This document shows positions 45,226 through 52,994 of a stretch of 64,000 nucleotides of DNA, in pieces (the stretch's first letter is position 1; each line of letters begins with the position of its first letter). Position numbers and translations under genes: made by a program. The DNA lies in NCBI GenBank assembly GCA_021155905.1, contig JAJNBG010000002.1:62001-126000 (forward strand). The letters run 5' to 3'. The notes below the pieces were generated by a model. The model saw only the letters and a program-made list of their open reading frames with translations, was not told the DNA's origin and searched no databases. This stretch comes from Bacteroidota bacterium (GTDB lineage Bacteria > Bacteroidota > Bacteroidia > B-17B0 > Aurantibacillaceae).

Positions 45226-45260
45226 AAAAAGCAGCTGGTGGATGACAACAGCTGCTTTTT
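45226..45260 (-). terminator. Terminator of the DUF1579 lipoprotein gene
   Basis: AAAAAGCAGCTG and its exact complement CAGCTGCTTTTT form a 12-bp stem with an 11-nt loop, 18 bp after the stop of the minus-strand gene at 45279. On the minus strand the stem runs into a T-rich tract of at least eight residues, as expected for an intrinsic terminator. Confidence 0.8.
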
Positions 45261-45278
45261 ATCTAACTTAAATTTTCT

Positions 45279-45941
45279 TTATTTTTTCGTAAGCTTGATT
45301 TCCATATTCTTGAATTCTTTGCCTTTCTCGGTACAATACATCTCCATCACCTGGTTTTTGTCATCTATGGTTTTGACTACCTGGCGCATTTCTATCTCCT
45401 TACCTGTTGCAGGATCTGTCATTTTGCCTTTCATGGTAATGGTTTTTGTTGCTTCATCATAAGGTCCTTCCATGTACATTACGCCCGTACCCATATTATC
45501 GATCCAGGTATTGATAAATACTTTTTTTGCATTGTCATAGGCCATGATTCCATGCCCTTCAAAATCCATTCCCATCATTTTACCTTTGTAAATTGATTCC
45601 TGGTAGCGTCCACCAAGTATCATTTTATTTTCTGCCGTGACTTCACTGGCTGGAGTTGGGGGAGCATCGGCTTTCATCCAGGAAACCAGTTCTCCTTTCC
45701 ATTTTCCGTTCTGCTCTGTCATCACCTGGTGCATACTGCCCGGAGTCATATATTGTTCCCAGGCCTTTGCCATGGCTGTACTGTCCATATCCGGTTCATC
45801 GGTAATAGGTTCATGTTCGGGTGCTGTTGTAGCAACTGTATCAGAGTGGGTTGTTTCGGTTTCGTGTTTTTTGTCTGCATTGTTGCAGCTGATTAAAGCA
45901 CATAGTGATAATGCAATAAGTGTAAGATTAAGTTTTTTCAT
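45279..45941 (-). CDS. DUF1579 family lipoprotein
   Basis: The protein has 220 residues and a lipoprotein signal MKKLNLTLIALSLCALISC (C19). A Thr/Glu/His-rich linker (20-60) comes before the DUF1579 domain: a helix (AKAWEQYMTPGSMHQVM), then lipocalin-like strands (GKWKGELVSWM, MILGGRYQESIYKGKMMGMD, VFINTWIDNMGTGVMYMEG, GKEIEMRQVV). DUF1579 proteins are small barrels of unknown ligand. A possible -7 box (TACTTTCG) lies at 45959-45966 on the minus strand. It ends at a strong hairpin terminator and appears to be transcribed alone. Confidence 0.9.
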   Translation of the reverse strand: MKKLNLTLIALSLCALISCNNADKKHETETTHSDTVATTAPEHEPITDEPDMDSTAMAKAWEQYMTPGSMHQVMTEQNGKWKGELVSWMKADAPPTPASEVTAENKMILGGRYQESIYKGKMMGMDFEGHGIMAYDNAKKVFINTWIDNMGTGVMYMEGPYDEATKTITMKGKMTDPATGKEIEMRQVVKTIDDKNQVMEMYCTEKGKEFKNMEIKLTKK

Positions 45942-46067
45942 TTTTTAATTTTTTTGTGCGAAAGTAAAAAATAATAATCTCACGGATGTTATATATATCG
46001 TGTAACATCTGCCTTCGATAATATCCGGCTTTGAAAAGTATTTAAGAAAACACATCGGGAATAAAAA

Positions 46068-46334
46068 TTAATTAATTTTCCATCTGTCCAATCGTTTCAT
46101 TCCCCTGGTAAATAGCCAGGAGAAAAACCTGGAATGTCCTCCTTCCATCATCTTTTGTTTGCAATACTCCTGAAAGTCATTCACATTTTCACCCTTGTAA
46201 ATAAATTCGCCTTTTTCGAAGCAATAGGAACAATACTTTTTGCTGATGCTTCCATCGGCTTGTGTACCACCACCTTTTTCATCACGTTTCAATGGCATTC
46301 CACAGGACTGGCAATTTTTGTATGTTGTAGTCAT
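46068..46334 (-). CDS. Zinc-ribbon domain protein
   Basis: The protein has 88 residues. The N-terminal zinc ribbon is built from CQSCGMPL (CxxC) and KYCSYCFEKGEF (CxxC), with the conserved ADGSISKKYCSYC segment seen in the 'putative zinc ribbon' family. The rest is a short helical part (NDFQEYCKQKMMEGG ... FFSWLFTRGMKRLDRWKIN). It has no signal peptide. Its function is unknown; small proteins of this kind often occur next to methyltransferase or DUF1579-like genes, but I cannot assign a partner. Confidence 0.85.
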   Translation of the reverse strand: MTTTYKNCQSCGMPLKRDEKGGGTQADGSISKKYCSYCFEKGEFIYKGENVNDFQEYCKQKMMEGGHSRFFSWLFTRGMKRLDRWKIN

Positions 46335-46466
46335 TATTATTTATAATTGTATTAGTTGCTATAAAGATAACTTTTTGAAGGCTTTGGCAAAGAAAAAACT
46401 TAGACTATGTCTCTAGAGGATATTGATGCAGCGGAGCAGACACAGTATTTATTTAACGTGGTATAA

Positions 46467-47432
46467 TCACTCTGCAATTTTCAAAATAACGTTTCCCGTT
46501 TTTTGCCCTGATTCCACATAGGTATAAGCTTCTACAATTTGGTTCATGGAATAGCTTCGATCGATCACCGGTTTGTAAATTCCTTTTTCTACCAGCTCTT
46601 TAAGAAAGATCACATCTTCTTTAGAAATGGTAGGAATAGGAAACAACACTTTTTTACCACCCAGTAACGGGGTGATGAGTGCCAGGGGAATATTCACACC
46701 GTTCTTTCCCAGTTCGGTGGAAATGTAAATTCCTTTTTCAGTCATTAACGGCCTGCATTGTTTAAAAGAACTTTTACCTACAGCATCAAACACAAAATGA
46801 AATTTGGCAGCTGTTTTTGTAAAATCCTGCGTTTGGTAATCAATTACGATATCTGCACCGAGCCCTTTAACCAATGCGACATTTTTGGTATTGCAAACTG
46901 CGGTGACCCTCGCTCCGAAATGTTTTAAGAGCTGAACAGCGGCAGAGCCAATGGCACCGGTAGCACCATAAACCAGCACATGTTGGTCTCTTTGTGTTTT
47001 TGCTGCTTTGATATTATTAAGGGCATAATGAGCTCCTTCGGTAAGGGCAGCAGCTTCCTTCAAATCCAGGTTATGTGGCAGGGTTGTAATAGCATCATGT
47101 TCTGCCATACACAAGTATTCCGCGTGCCCACCAAATGTTTTGTCATTGTAGCCAAACACGTTGTCTCCGGTTTTTAAGGTTGCAACATTCTTGCCTGTTT
47201 CTTCAATGATGCCTGCAAACTCGCAACCAAGTACATTCAATTTAGGACGCAGCAAACCGCTCCAGAACCTTGAAACAAAATACTCGGCGCTCCTGAAACC
47301 GGAGTCGGTGCGATTAACAGTAGAGGCGTAGACTTTCACCAACACTTCATTGTCTTTTGGAACAGGTTTTGGAACCTCAGTTAAACCGGCAACTTCGGGT
47401 GGTCCGTATCGTTTGTAAACTATTGCTTTCAT
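46467..47432 (-). CDS. NAD(P)-dependent medium-chain alcohol dehydrogenase / quinone oxidoreductase-like
   Basis: This 321-residue protein is a medium-chain dehydrogenase/reductase. It begins MKAIVYKRYGPPEVAGLTEV and has the GroES-like domain with STVNRTDSGFR and GCEFAGIIEETGKNV. The Rossmann domain holds VLVYGATGAIGSAAVQLLKHFGA, a nucleotide-binding motif of type (A/G)xxGxxG. The zinc ligands of true alcohol dehydrogenases are missing, so it belongs with the zinc-free quinone oxidoreductase or enone reductase branch. The natural substrate is unknown. It follows the methyltransferase gene by 10 bp on the same strand. Confidence 0.88.
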   Translation of the reverse strand: MKAIVYKRYGPPEVAGLTEVPKPVPKDNEVLVKVYASTVNRTDSGFRSAEYFVSRFWSGLLRPKLNVLGCEFAGIIEETGKNVATLKTGDNVFGYNDKTFGGHAEYLCMAEHDAITTLPHNLDLKEAAALTEGAHYALNNIKAAKTQRDQHVLVYGATGAIGSAAVQLLKHFGARVTAVCNTKNVALVKGLGADIVIDYQTQDFTKTAAKFHFVFDAVGKSSFKQCRPLMTEKGIYISTELGKNGVNIPLALITPLLGGKKVLFPIPTISKEDVIFLKELVEKGIYKPVIDRSYSMNQIVEAYTYVESGQKTGNVILKIAE

Positions 47433-47442
47433 ATTTTAATTT

Positions 47443-48198
47443 TTATGATTGAGTTACTCGTCCCACTTTTACAATTAAACGCCAGGTCAGTTTCTTTTTA
47501 GATGAGCTATCCGGCCATAGACTCATTAACTCTTTTTTTAATTGCTCAGTAGGGTTAAATTGCCGGTCAGTTATAAAACGTTGGGTGGCCGACCAGGTAT
47601 TTAAATAACCAATCAATTCATCGAGGTCCATTTCTTTTTCGCTATAAAATTCAGGTGAGCTGATGATTTGAAAAGGAAAGGGAATAGTGGTATATTCTTT
47701 TTCTACCAGGCGATTTTCAGGTTGCCAGTATGCATCTACGGTATAATCGTGGAAACGCCGGATGATGGGATCTATTTCCGGTGAAATGGAAGGGAGACTC
47801 ATGGTCCAGGCAGCGATGACCCCGTTGTTTTTTAAAACACGTTTGGCTTCTTCGTAAAAGATGTCAAAGTCAAACCAGTGAAGGGCGTTGGCAATTGTAA
47901 TCAAATCAACCGAGTTTGGTAGGAGGGAAGTTTGTTCAGCTTTTTCTACCAGGTAGGTGATGTTTTTGTCTGGCAGGCAATTCTTGATTTGTTGTTCGCT
48001 TGGGTCGGTAGCAATGACTTTTTTGTAGAAAGCTGTTAGCCCTATTGCCGCCTGCCCGTTACCCGTTCCGCAGTCCAAAGCTAATTCATGTTCTACTGTA
48101 AGAGATGATAAGAAGGAATAAACGGCTGTTGGATACAGTGGCCGGTATTTTATATAAATGTCTGCCTGTTTTGAAAAGTTGTCTTTGAAGCTGCTCAT
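47443..48198 (-). CDS. Class I SAM-dependent methyltransferase
   Basis: The 251-residue protein has the Methyltransf_11-type Rossmann core: motif I ALDCGTGNGQAAIGL (about 40-54), an acidic residue at the end of strand 2 (VIATDPSEQQI), then the segment VDLITIANALHWFDFD and LKNNGVIAAWTMS. The start FKDNFSKQADIYIKYRPLYP is typical of Bacteroidota proteins related to Tam and Crg1. The substrate is unknown. A -7-like box TACCTTTA lies at 48206-48213 on the minus strand, 7 nt before the ATG. It forms a pair with the downstream oxidoreductase gene (10-bp gap). Confidence 0.9.
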   Translation of the reverse strand: MSSFKDNFSKQADIYIKYRPLYPTAVYSFLSSLTVEHELALDCGTGNGQAAIGLTAFYKKVIATDPSEQQIKNCLPDKNITYLVEKAEQTSLLPNSVDLITIANALHWFDFDIFYEEAKRVLKNNGVIAAWTMSLPSISPEIDPIIRRFHDYTVDAYWQPENRLVEKEYTTIPFPFQIISSPEFYSEKEMDLDELIGYLNTWSATQRFITDRQFNPTEQLKKELMSLWPDSSSKKKLTWRLIVKVGRVTQS

Positions 48199-48252
48199 GG
48201 ATATTTAAAGGTAAAAAAATATCAATAACTTTTATCAGCAAACTGCATGCAC

Positions 48253-48279
48253 AAAAAAGCCCGGTAAAATCCCGGGCTT
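48253..48279 (-). terminator. Terminator of the first AHSA1 gene
   Basis: On the minus strand AAGCCCGG pairs with CCGGGCTT around a 7-nt loop and is followed by a run of T residues (TTTTTT). It lies 21 bp after the stop of the gene at 48301. A related hairpin follows the duplicate gene at 52342. Confidence 0.75.
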
Positions 48280-48300
48280 CAATTAGTAATGGTTTTAGGT

Positions 48301-48789
48301 TCATTTAAATTCCTTTTCTAATTTATCGAACATGGATTGCCATCCCTTGATACAATCTTCTGCCTGATCAACCGGTATGCCTTCGTGCACCAAATGCATA
48401 TGTGTTTTACTATTTAACTCCTCAAACTTTACCGTCACTAATAGATCTTTTGACCAATCACCGGGCATACCGTAATATGAAGCCGGCACGACGTTACCTT
48501 TGCTATCGGCAAAGTTATCGGTGCACACGATTTTTTTGTTAGGAATAATTTCTTTGTAAGTGCCGGTTGACCATACTTCTTTTCCATCCGGACCTTTCAT
48601 TGAATTGAAATAACGTCCGCCTGTTTTAAAATCGATGTTGCAGGCAGGGCAGGTAAACCCTTCCGGACCCCACCACTTTTTGCAGCTTTCCGGGTCAGAC
48701 CAGGCTTTCCATACGGTAGCGACTGGAAGATCAAACGTTCTTAGAATAGAAATAGTTTTTTGTTTTTCGGAGGTTGGTTGTTCTATCAT
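48301..48789 (-). CDS. SRPBCC / AHSA1-domain protein, copy 1
   Basis: ATG 48789 is chosen because the protein then begins MIEQPTSEKQKTISILRTFD, matching the start of its duplicate at 52830. The 162-residue protein is a single AHSA1 (START-like) domain: VWKAWSDPESCKKWWGPEGF, GGRYFNSMKGPDGKEVWSTG, then the hydrophobic cavity strands and a C-terminal helix (CIKGWQSMFDKLEKEF). Two Cys residues in FTCPACN are shared with the copy. Such proteins bind small hydrophobic ligands; the ligand is unknown. The gene is divergent from an alpha/beta hydrolase gene, and the same divergent pair occurs again 4 kb away. Confidence 0.93.
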   Translation of the reverse strand: MIEQPTSEKQKTISILRTFDLPVATVWKAWSDPESCKKWWGPEGFTCPACNIDFKTGGRYFNSMKGPDGKEVWSTGTYKEIIPNKKIVCTDNFADSKGNVVPASYYGMPGDWSKDLLVTVKFEELNSKTHMHLVHEGIPVDQAEDCIKGWQSMFDKLEKEFK

Positions 48790-48816
48790 TTTTTTTATTT
48801 TTAATGGTTTTGTTAC

Positions 48817-48824
48817 CAAATGTA
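48817..48824 (-). promoter_or_regulatory. Likely -7 promoter box of AHSA1 copy 1
   Basis: On the minus strand the sequence reads TACATTTG, an exact match to TAnnTTTG, 27 nt before the ATG at 48789. The corresponding place upstream of copy 2 has no equally good match. Confidence 0.45.
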
Positions 48825-48991
48825 TTTATTAATAAAATCCATCGATTTTAAGATCACATAAGAGCCGATTTTAAATCGCCGGAACCTGCTTTAAAAGGCC
48901 TGAATTAACTGGATGAAACAAGGGAACTGAGAACTGTGATTCTTATAATTTTCACGCTGAAATAAGTAACGTATTGCGCACATTCTGAAAT

Positions 48992-48999
48992 TAACTTTG
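48992..48999 (+). promoter_or_regulatory. Likely -7 promoter box of hydrolase copy 1
   Basis: TAACTTTG matches TAnnTTTG exactly and lies 38 nt before the ATG at 49038. The octamer TAAGTAAC at 48963-48970, 21 nt upstream of the box, recurs at nearly the same distance before hydrolase copy 2. The octamer TAAATACC just before the start codon is also shared. Confidence 0.55.
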
Positions 49000-49037
49000 A
49001 GTAGCATTAAATAGTACTAACAAAAAAATTAAATACC

Positions 49038-49901
49038 ATGGACACAACTACTAAAGGATATAATTTAACACTGAACGTGAATGGGATCAGATTGTGTTAT
49101 GATGATGTGGGCGAAGGATCGGTTCCTGTTATTTTTCTTCACGGCTTTCCATTTGATAAAAATATGTGGCATTCCCAGGTTGAATTCTTAAAGTCAACGC
49201 ATCGTGTCATTGCATACGATACCAGGGGATTTGGCAAATCACGGGATCATGGAACCACATTAAGTATCGATCAGTTCAGTGAGGACCTGATTCGTTTTAT
49301 GGATCTTTTGAGCATTGATAAAGCGGTTGTTTGCGGATTGTCGATGGGTGGCTACGTTGCGATGAACGCGCACAAGCGTGCACCCGGACGTTTCGAGGCT
49401 CTGATTTTAAGTGACACACAATGTGTGGCCGACACTGCCGAAGGAAAGAAAAAACGTTATCAGAGCATTGACGAGATTAACGCGGAAGGTATCAAAAATT
49501 TTGCCGAAGGGTTTATTCAACGCGCGTTTTGTAACGATTCTCTCACGAACAAAAAACAAGTGGTGGATCAATTGAAAGAGGTGATTTATTCAACCTCACC
49601 CCGTATGATCACGCAAGGGCTGAAAGCACTTGCTGAACGAAGGGAAACCTGTTCTACGTTGTGCAACGTTAGCATCCCTACCTTAATTATCTGCGGTAAA
49701 GAGGATGAATTGACACCGGTTATTCAATCCGAATACATGAAACAGAATATTGATAGATCGATGCTTTGCGTGATTGAAAATGCGGGCCATGTTTCCAACC
49801 TGGAGCAACCCGAAGAATTCAATAAACAGTTAAGTGATTTTTTAGGAATGTTAAGCAATCAGGTGGAGGATTTGGCGGAAAAACAGGAGAGCGCTGAATA
49901 A
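49038..49901 (+). CDS. Alpha/beta hydrolase, copy 1
   Basis: This 287-residue protein is a soluble alpha/beta-hydrolase fold enzyme. It has the oxyanion-hole motif FLHGFPFDKNMW (33-44), the nucleophile elbow GLSMGGY (S102), a likely acid in CGKEDELTP, and the catalytic histidine in ENAGHVSNLEQPEEF. The pattern resembles 3-oxoadipate enol-lactonase and related esterases, but the substrate cannot be read from sequence. A glutamate-rich tail (residues 270-287) is unlike the tail of copy 2. It is divergent from AHSA1 copy 1 and ends just before a bidirectional terminator. Confidence 0.93.
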   Translation: MDTTTKGYNLTLNVNGIRLCYDDVGEGSVPVIFLHGFPFDKNMWHSQVEFLKSTHRVIAYDTRGFGKSRDHGTTLSIDQFSEDLIRFMDLLSIDKAVVCGLSMGGYVAMNAHKRAPGRFEALILSDTQCVADTAEGKKKRYQSIDEINAEGIKNFAEGFIQRAFCNDSLTNKKQVVDQLKEVIYSTSPRMITQGLKALAERRETCSTLCNVSIPTLIICGKEDELTPVIQSEYMKQNIDRSMLCVIENAGHVSNLEQPEEFNKQLSDFLGMLSNQVEDLAEKQESAE

Positions 49902-49930
49902 TTAAAAAGAACTGTACATTGATATAAATT

Positions 49931-49958
49931 AAAAGCCCCGGTTTCTACCGGGGCTTTT
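49931..49958. terminator. Bidirectional terminator between hydrolase copy 1 and the type A T9SS gene
   Basis: AAAAGCCCCGGT and ACCGGGGCTTTT form a perfect 12-bp stem around TTCT. A-runs and T-runs flank both sides, and the hairpin sits between convergent genes ending at 49901 and 49963. Confidence 0.88.
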
Positions 49959-49962
49959 TGTT

Positions 49963-51225
49963 TTATTCTTTGACAAATAAGATGGACTGCGATTTGTCTC
50001 TTTGTTTTAAGAGATAGAGTCCGTTGCTTAAAAAAGAAACATCAATGTCATGTGATATACTTTGTTCGGTTGAAAAAGCATATACTTCTTTACCGGTGAT
50101 ATCCATAATCACAAAGTCAGTAGGTTTATCCGGGAAGTTATTTTTGATGGTCAGTAACCCGGTAGAAGGATTAGGATATAGACCAAAAGAGAGTTCGTTG
50201 TTCTTCAGATCCTCCACCGAAGTGGCAGCCTGGTTGGTAATGATCGAATTGCCCAATACATATAATTTCCCAAAGTATTCAGCCATGCCCATATACCATG
50301 TAAAATACTCATTGGCATTTCCTGAAAAATCCAGGGCCCATGTTTGTCCACCGTTAATAGTCTTAAAAATCTCGCTATGGCCAGAAGCATTCGATATAAT
50401 ATAACCTGTACTGATATCCGCAAAATGCATATCCTGCGGGGCAGTAATAGCGGCCGGAAGATCATAACTGATCCAGTTCTGACCGCCATTGGTCGTTTTA
50501 TATATTTTAGATTCTATATTATCTGTGGCGTTATACTGGTACAATAATACATAGCCGTTACTGCTGCTTAAAAACTGACGATCCATAAAGGAAGCATCGG
50601 CTGTGCTGTCAGTTAACAATAAGGTCCAGGAGGCACCTCCATCTGTACTTTTATAGAAAAGGTTTTCTTGATTGGACGATGTCGAATCCTTATAAAGTAT
50701 CAGGTTATTGGTTACCTGATTATATTGCACTGTATTTGTATTGCCTGTTTTTGTGAAGCTGTTGCCACCATTCACGGTATGAATAATACTATCGGTAGCG
50801 GGACTCAGCCATTGCGAGGTCACATGAAAATACCAATCGTTTTGTGCGGCCATGTGAAATGAGATATCACTACCATCATAAGGCCCTAATATACTGCTCC
50901 AGCTTTGTCCGCCATTAGTGGTTCTGTAAATGCTTACCGGGTAAGCAAAGCTTATGGCTTCTGTGACATAGATAAGACCTGTGTCGGGAGATATAAAGCG
51001 GATATCATTGATCTGCGTATATGGATTAAAACTATTTGGAAGATCATTCCAGGTTGTTCCACCGTCGGTTGATTTAAAGATGGTATCGTTCTTTAAGGCA
51101 TAACCAGTCTGAGCATTAAAAAAATAGATCTTCTCTGCCCGAAAAGGAGAATTAATAATCCTGGTCCATTGTGCCGAAATCATATCGGCACATAAAATAA
51201 ATGCAATGAGTAATGTTGTTTTCAT
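49963..51225 (-). CDS. Secreted BNR/YCF48-like repeat protein with type A T9SS sorting domain
   Basis: The 420-residue protein has a signal peptide (MKTTLLIAFILCADMISAQ). At least five Asp-box-like repeats of a beta-propeller follow (STDGGTTWNDL, TTNGGQSWSS, STDGGASWTLL, TTNGGQNWISY, TINGGQTWAL), a sialidase/VPS10-like or YCF48-like architecture. The last 75 residues are a type A sorting domain (SFGLYPNPSTGLLTIKNN, VIMDITGKEVYAF, LSNGLYLLK). It is expected to pass the T9SS and be released or attached to A-LPS; no enzymatic residues are evident. It has an exact -7 match (TACCTTTG) upstream and shares the terminator at 49931-49958. Confidence 0.93.
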   Translation of the reverse strand: MKTTLLIAFILCADMISAQWTRIINSPFRAEKIYFFNAQTGYALKNDTIFKSTDGGTTWNDLPNSFNPYTQINDIRFISPDTGLIYVTEAISFAYPVSIYRTTNGGQSWSSILGPYDGSDISFHMAAQNDWYFHVTSQWLSPATDSIIHTVNGGNSFTKTGNTNTVQYNQVTNNLILYKDSTSSNQENLFYKSTDGGASWTLLLTDSTADASFMDRQFLSSSNGYVLLYQYNATDNIESKIYKTTNGGQNWISYDLPAAITAPQDMHFADISTGYIISNASGHSEIFKTINGGQTWALDFSGNANEYFTWYMGMAEYFGKLYVLGNSIITNQAATSVEDLKNNELSFGLYPNPSTGLLTIKNNFPDKPTDFVIMDITGKEVYAFSTEQSISHDIDVSFLSNGLYLLKQRDKSQSILFVKE

Positions 51226-51247
51226 ATTTTCTGGTTTAAATGATAGT

Positions 51248-51255
51248 CAAAGGTA
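51248..51255 (-). promoter_or_regulatory. Likely -7 promoter box of the type A T9SS gene
   Basis: On the minus strand the sequence reads TACCTTTG, an exact TAnnTTTG match, 22 nt before the ATG at 51225. A -33 TTG at the expected spacing was not found. Confidence 0.45.
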
Positions 51256-51294
51256 GATCAATCATCATTTCAGGCGTTAGGACAAAATGGGGAA

Positions 51295-52068
51295 TCACTG
51301 GTACTTTTTACGGATTTTAGTACGGAAATCACCCGGAGGTGTGCCTGCCAGCTTTTTGAAAAAACGGGTAAAGTAGGAAGAGTCTTCAAAAGACAAGGTC
51401 GCTGCGATCTCGCTGATGCTTTTATCGGAATGGAACAGCAGGCGTTTGGCTTCCAGTATCAAGCGGTCATGAATCAGCTGCCCCGCAGAAGTACCTGTAT
51501 TTTCCCGTATCACATCATTGAGGTGACTGGGCGTTACACACAACATATCTGCATATGCAGATACTTTATGGCTCTGCATAAAATTTTTTTCAACGGCCAC
51601 TTTAAAACGCTGTAACATTTCGGTGGCAGGGTTTCCCGGTAGCGCTTCACTTTGTGAAAGAAACAAGCGTTTGGATTGGATCAGCAAAACCTGCAGATAA
51701 GTATAGAGCAGTTCCAGCTTATCGGGATTGGAAAAATTAAATTCAGTTTGTATTAGCTGTACCTGGTTTAAGAACAAGGCCAGACTATTCTCAGGAATAT
51801 TGATAGCCGGTTTTAAATTATTCTTATTGAGGAACAGAAGATCATACAAGGCATCAATGTTCCGGTTTCCCAAATGGTAAAATTCCCTGGAAAATAAGAT
51901 AACATAACCTTTGGAATGAGCACCCCGGTTCAGCAAATGAATTTGTCCGGGAGAGATAAAATGAATGCTGTTGTTTTCAATGGGGAATGTTTCAAAATCT
52001 ATTTCATGGGTACCACCACCTTTTAAAAACAAAAATAATTCATAGTAATCGTGGCGATGATGGCTCAC
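51295..52068 (-). CDS. AraC-family transcriptional regulator (start uncertain)
   Basis: The protein has an N-terminal cupin domain (HHRHDYYELFLFLKGGGTHE, FHFISPGQIHLL-like) for ligand sensing. The C-terminal AraC double helix-turn-helix contains SHKVSAYADMLCVTPSHLND, then SISEIAATLSFEDSSYFTRF and FKKLAGTPPGDFR. The only standard start codon is GTG 52068, which gives 257 residues. Yet the frame stays open to a stop at 52195-52197, and the upstream translation (IHIPTHELSDKKEIDVPFDF, then QELKEKGDYDT) looks like protein. It joins smoothly to the cupin, so the true N-terminus may start at a non-standard codon (CTG 52185 or ATT 52173), or the start codon has been lost. The gene lies between the two copies of the AHSA1/hydrolase pair, which it may regulate; this is inference. 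Confidence 0.85.
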   Translation of the reverse strand: MSHHRHDYYELFLFLKGGGTHEIDFETFPIENNSIHFISPGQIHLLNRGAHSKGYVILFSREFYHLGNRNIDALYDLLFLNKNNLKPAINIPENSLALFLNQVQLIQTEFNFSNPDKLELLYTYLQVLLIQSKRLFLSQSEALPGNPATEMLQRFKVAVEKNFMQSHKVSAYADMLCVTPSHLNDVIRENTGTSAGQLIHDRLILEAKRLLFHSDKSISEIAATLSFEDSSYFTRFFKKLAGTPPGDFRTKIRKKYQ

Positions 52069-52270
52069 TGTATCGTAATCTCCTTTTTCTTTGAGCTCCT
52101 GGAAATCAAAAGGAACATCAATTTCCTTTTTGTCAGAAAGCTCATGCGTTGGAATATGTATTTTCTTTTTAATGGTTAAATGCAGTTTGCTATTCTAAAG
52201 ATAAAAAAATGTTGTGACTTCTAAATAATAATTGATAGAATCATTTGACTTTAGTTATGCATTAGAAGCA

Positions 52271-52300
52271 CAAAAGCCCGGAATTTATTCCAGGCTTTTG
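52271..52300 (-). terminator. Terminator of the second AHSA1 gene
   Basis: CAAAAGCC and GGCTTTTG enclose a second stem GGAAT/ATTCC with a TT loop and one C/A mismatch. The hairpin lies 41 bp after the stop of the minus-strand gene at 52342. Its sequence resembles the hairpin after AHSA1 copy 1, suggesting that it was part of the duplicated unit. Confidence 0.7.
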
Positions 52301-52341
52301 TCTGTCTCTGAATTGTTACTAATGGTCAATGCATACTTTTA

Positions 52342-52830
52342 TTATTTAAATGTCTTCTCCAGTTTGTCAAACATAGATTCCCATCCCTTTATACAATCAT
52401 TTGCCTGGTCTGCCGGTAAGCCTTCATGTTTTAAATGCATGGTGGTTTTGCCATTGTTTTCTTCGAATTCTATGATCACTAACAATTCGTTTGGCCATTT
52501 GCCCGGCATGTCATAATAAGAAGCATTTACAACGTTTCCCTGACTATCGGCAAAACTATCAGTACATACTATTTTTTCATTGGGTATAATTTCCAAATAG
52601 GTTCCTGTTGACCAGACTTCTTTTCCATCAGGCCCTTTCATCGAATTTAAATAACGGCCGCCCACTTTAAAATCAATGTTGCAGCTCGGGCATTCAAAGC
52701 CTTCCGGTGCCCACCATTTTTGGCAGCTTTCTTGTTCCGACCAGGCTTTCCATACAGTACTTAAAGGAAGATTGAATGAACGGTGAATGGAAATAGTTTG
52801 TTGTTTTTCGGAGGTTGGGTTTTCAATCAT
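52342..52830 (-). CDS. SRPBCC / AHSA1-domain protein, copy 2
   Basis: ATG 52830 gives 162 codons starting MIENPTSEKQQTISIHRSFN, aligned without gaps with copy 1 at 48301. By eye about three quarters of the positions are identical; the stretch GRYxNSMKGPDGKEVWSTGT and the C-terminal CIKGWxSMFDKLEK are nearly unchanged, and the Cys pair in FECPSCN is kept. Differences cluster on strands that would line the ligand cavity (for example VTVKFEELNSKTHMH in copy 1 versus VIIEFEENNGKTTMH), so the two may bind different ligands; this is inference. Divergent from hydrolase copy 2. Confidence 0.93.
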   Translation of the reverse strand: MIENPTSEKQQTISIHRSFNLPLSTVWKAWSEQESCQKWWAPEGFECPSCNIDFKVGGRYLNSMKGPDGKEVWSTGTYLEIIPNEKIVCTDSFADSQGNVVNASYYDMPGKWPNELLVIIEFEENNGKTTMHLKHEGLPADQANDCIKGWESMFDKLEKTFK

Positions 52831-52953
52831 GATTTTAGTTTTAATGGTTTGATGACCGAAAAAATAAAAATACAGGATCACATGCTTGTTACAAAAGTGT
52901 GAATTTTATAACTCTCCTTTCGAATTAAGTAACAACTCCGTTAAATCAAAAAA

Positions 52954-52961
52954 TAACTTTG
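52954..52961 (+). promoter_or_regulatory. Likely -7 promoter box of hydrolase copy 2
   Basis: TAACTTTG, identical to the box of copy 1, lies 33 nt before the ATG at 52995. The octamer TAAGTAAC occurs at 52926-52933, 20 nt upstream of the box (21 nt in copy 1), while the sequence between is not conserved. Confidence 0.55.
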
Positions 52962-52994
52962 TCTTGTTAATACAAATAGCTAAAAATAAATACC

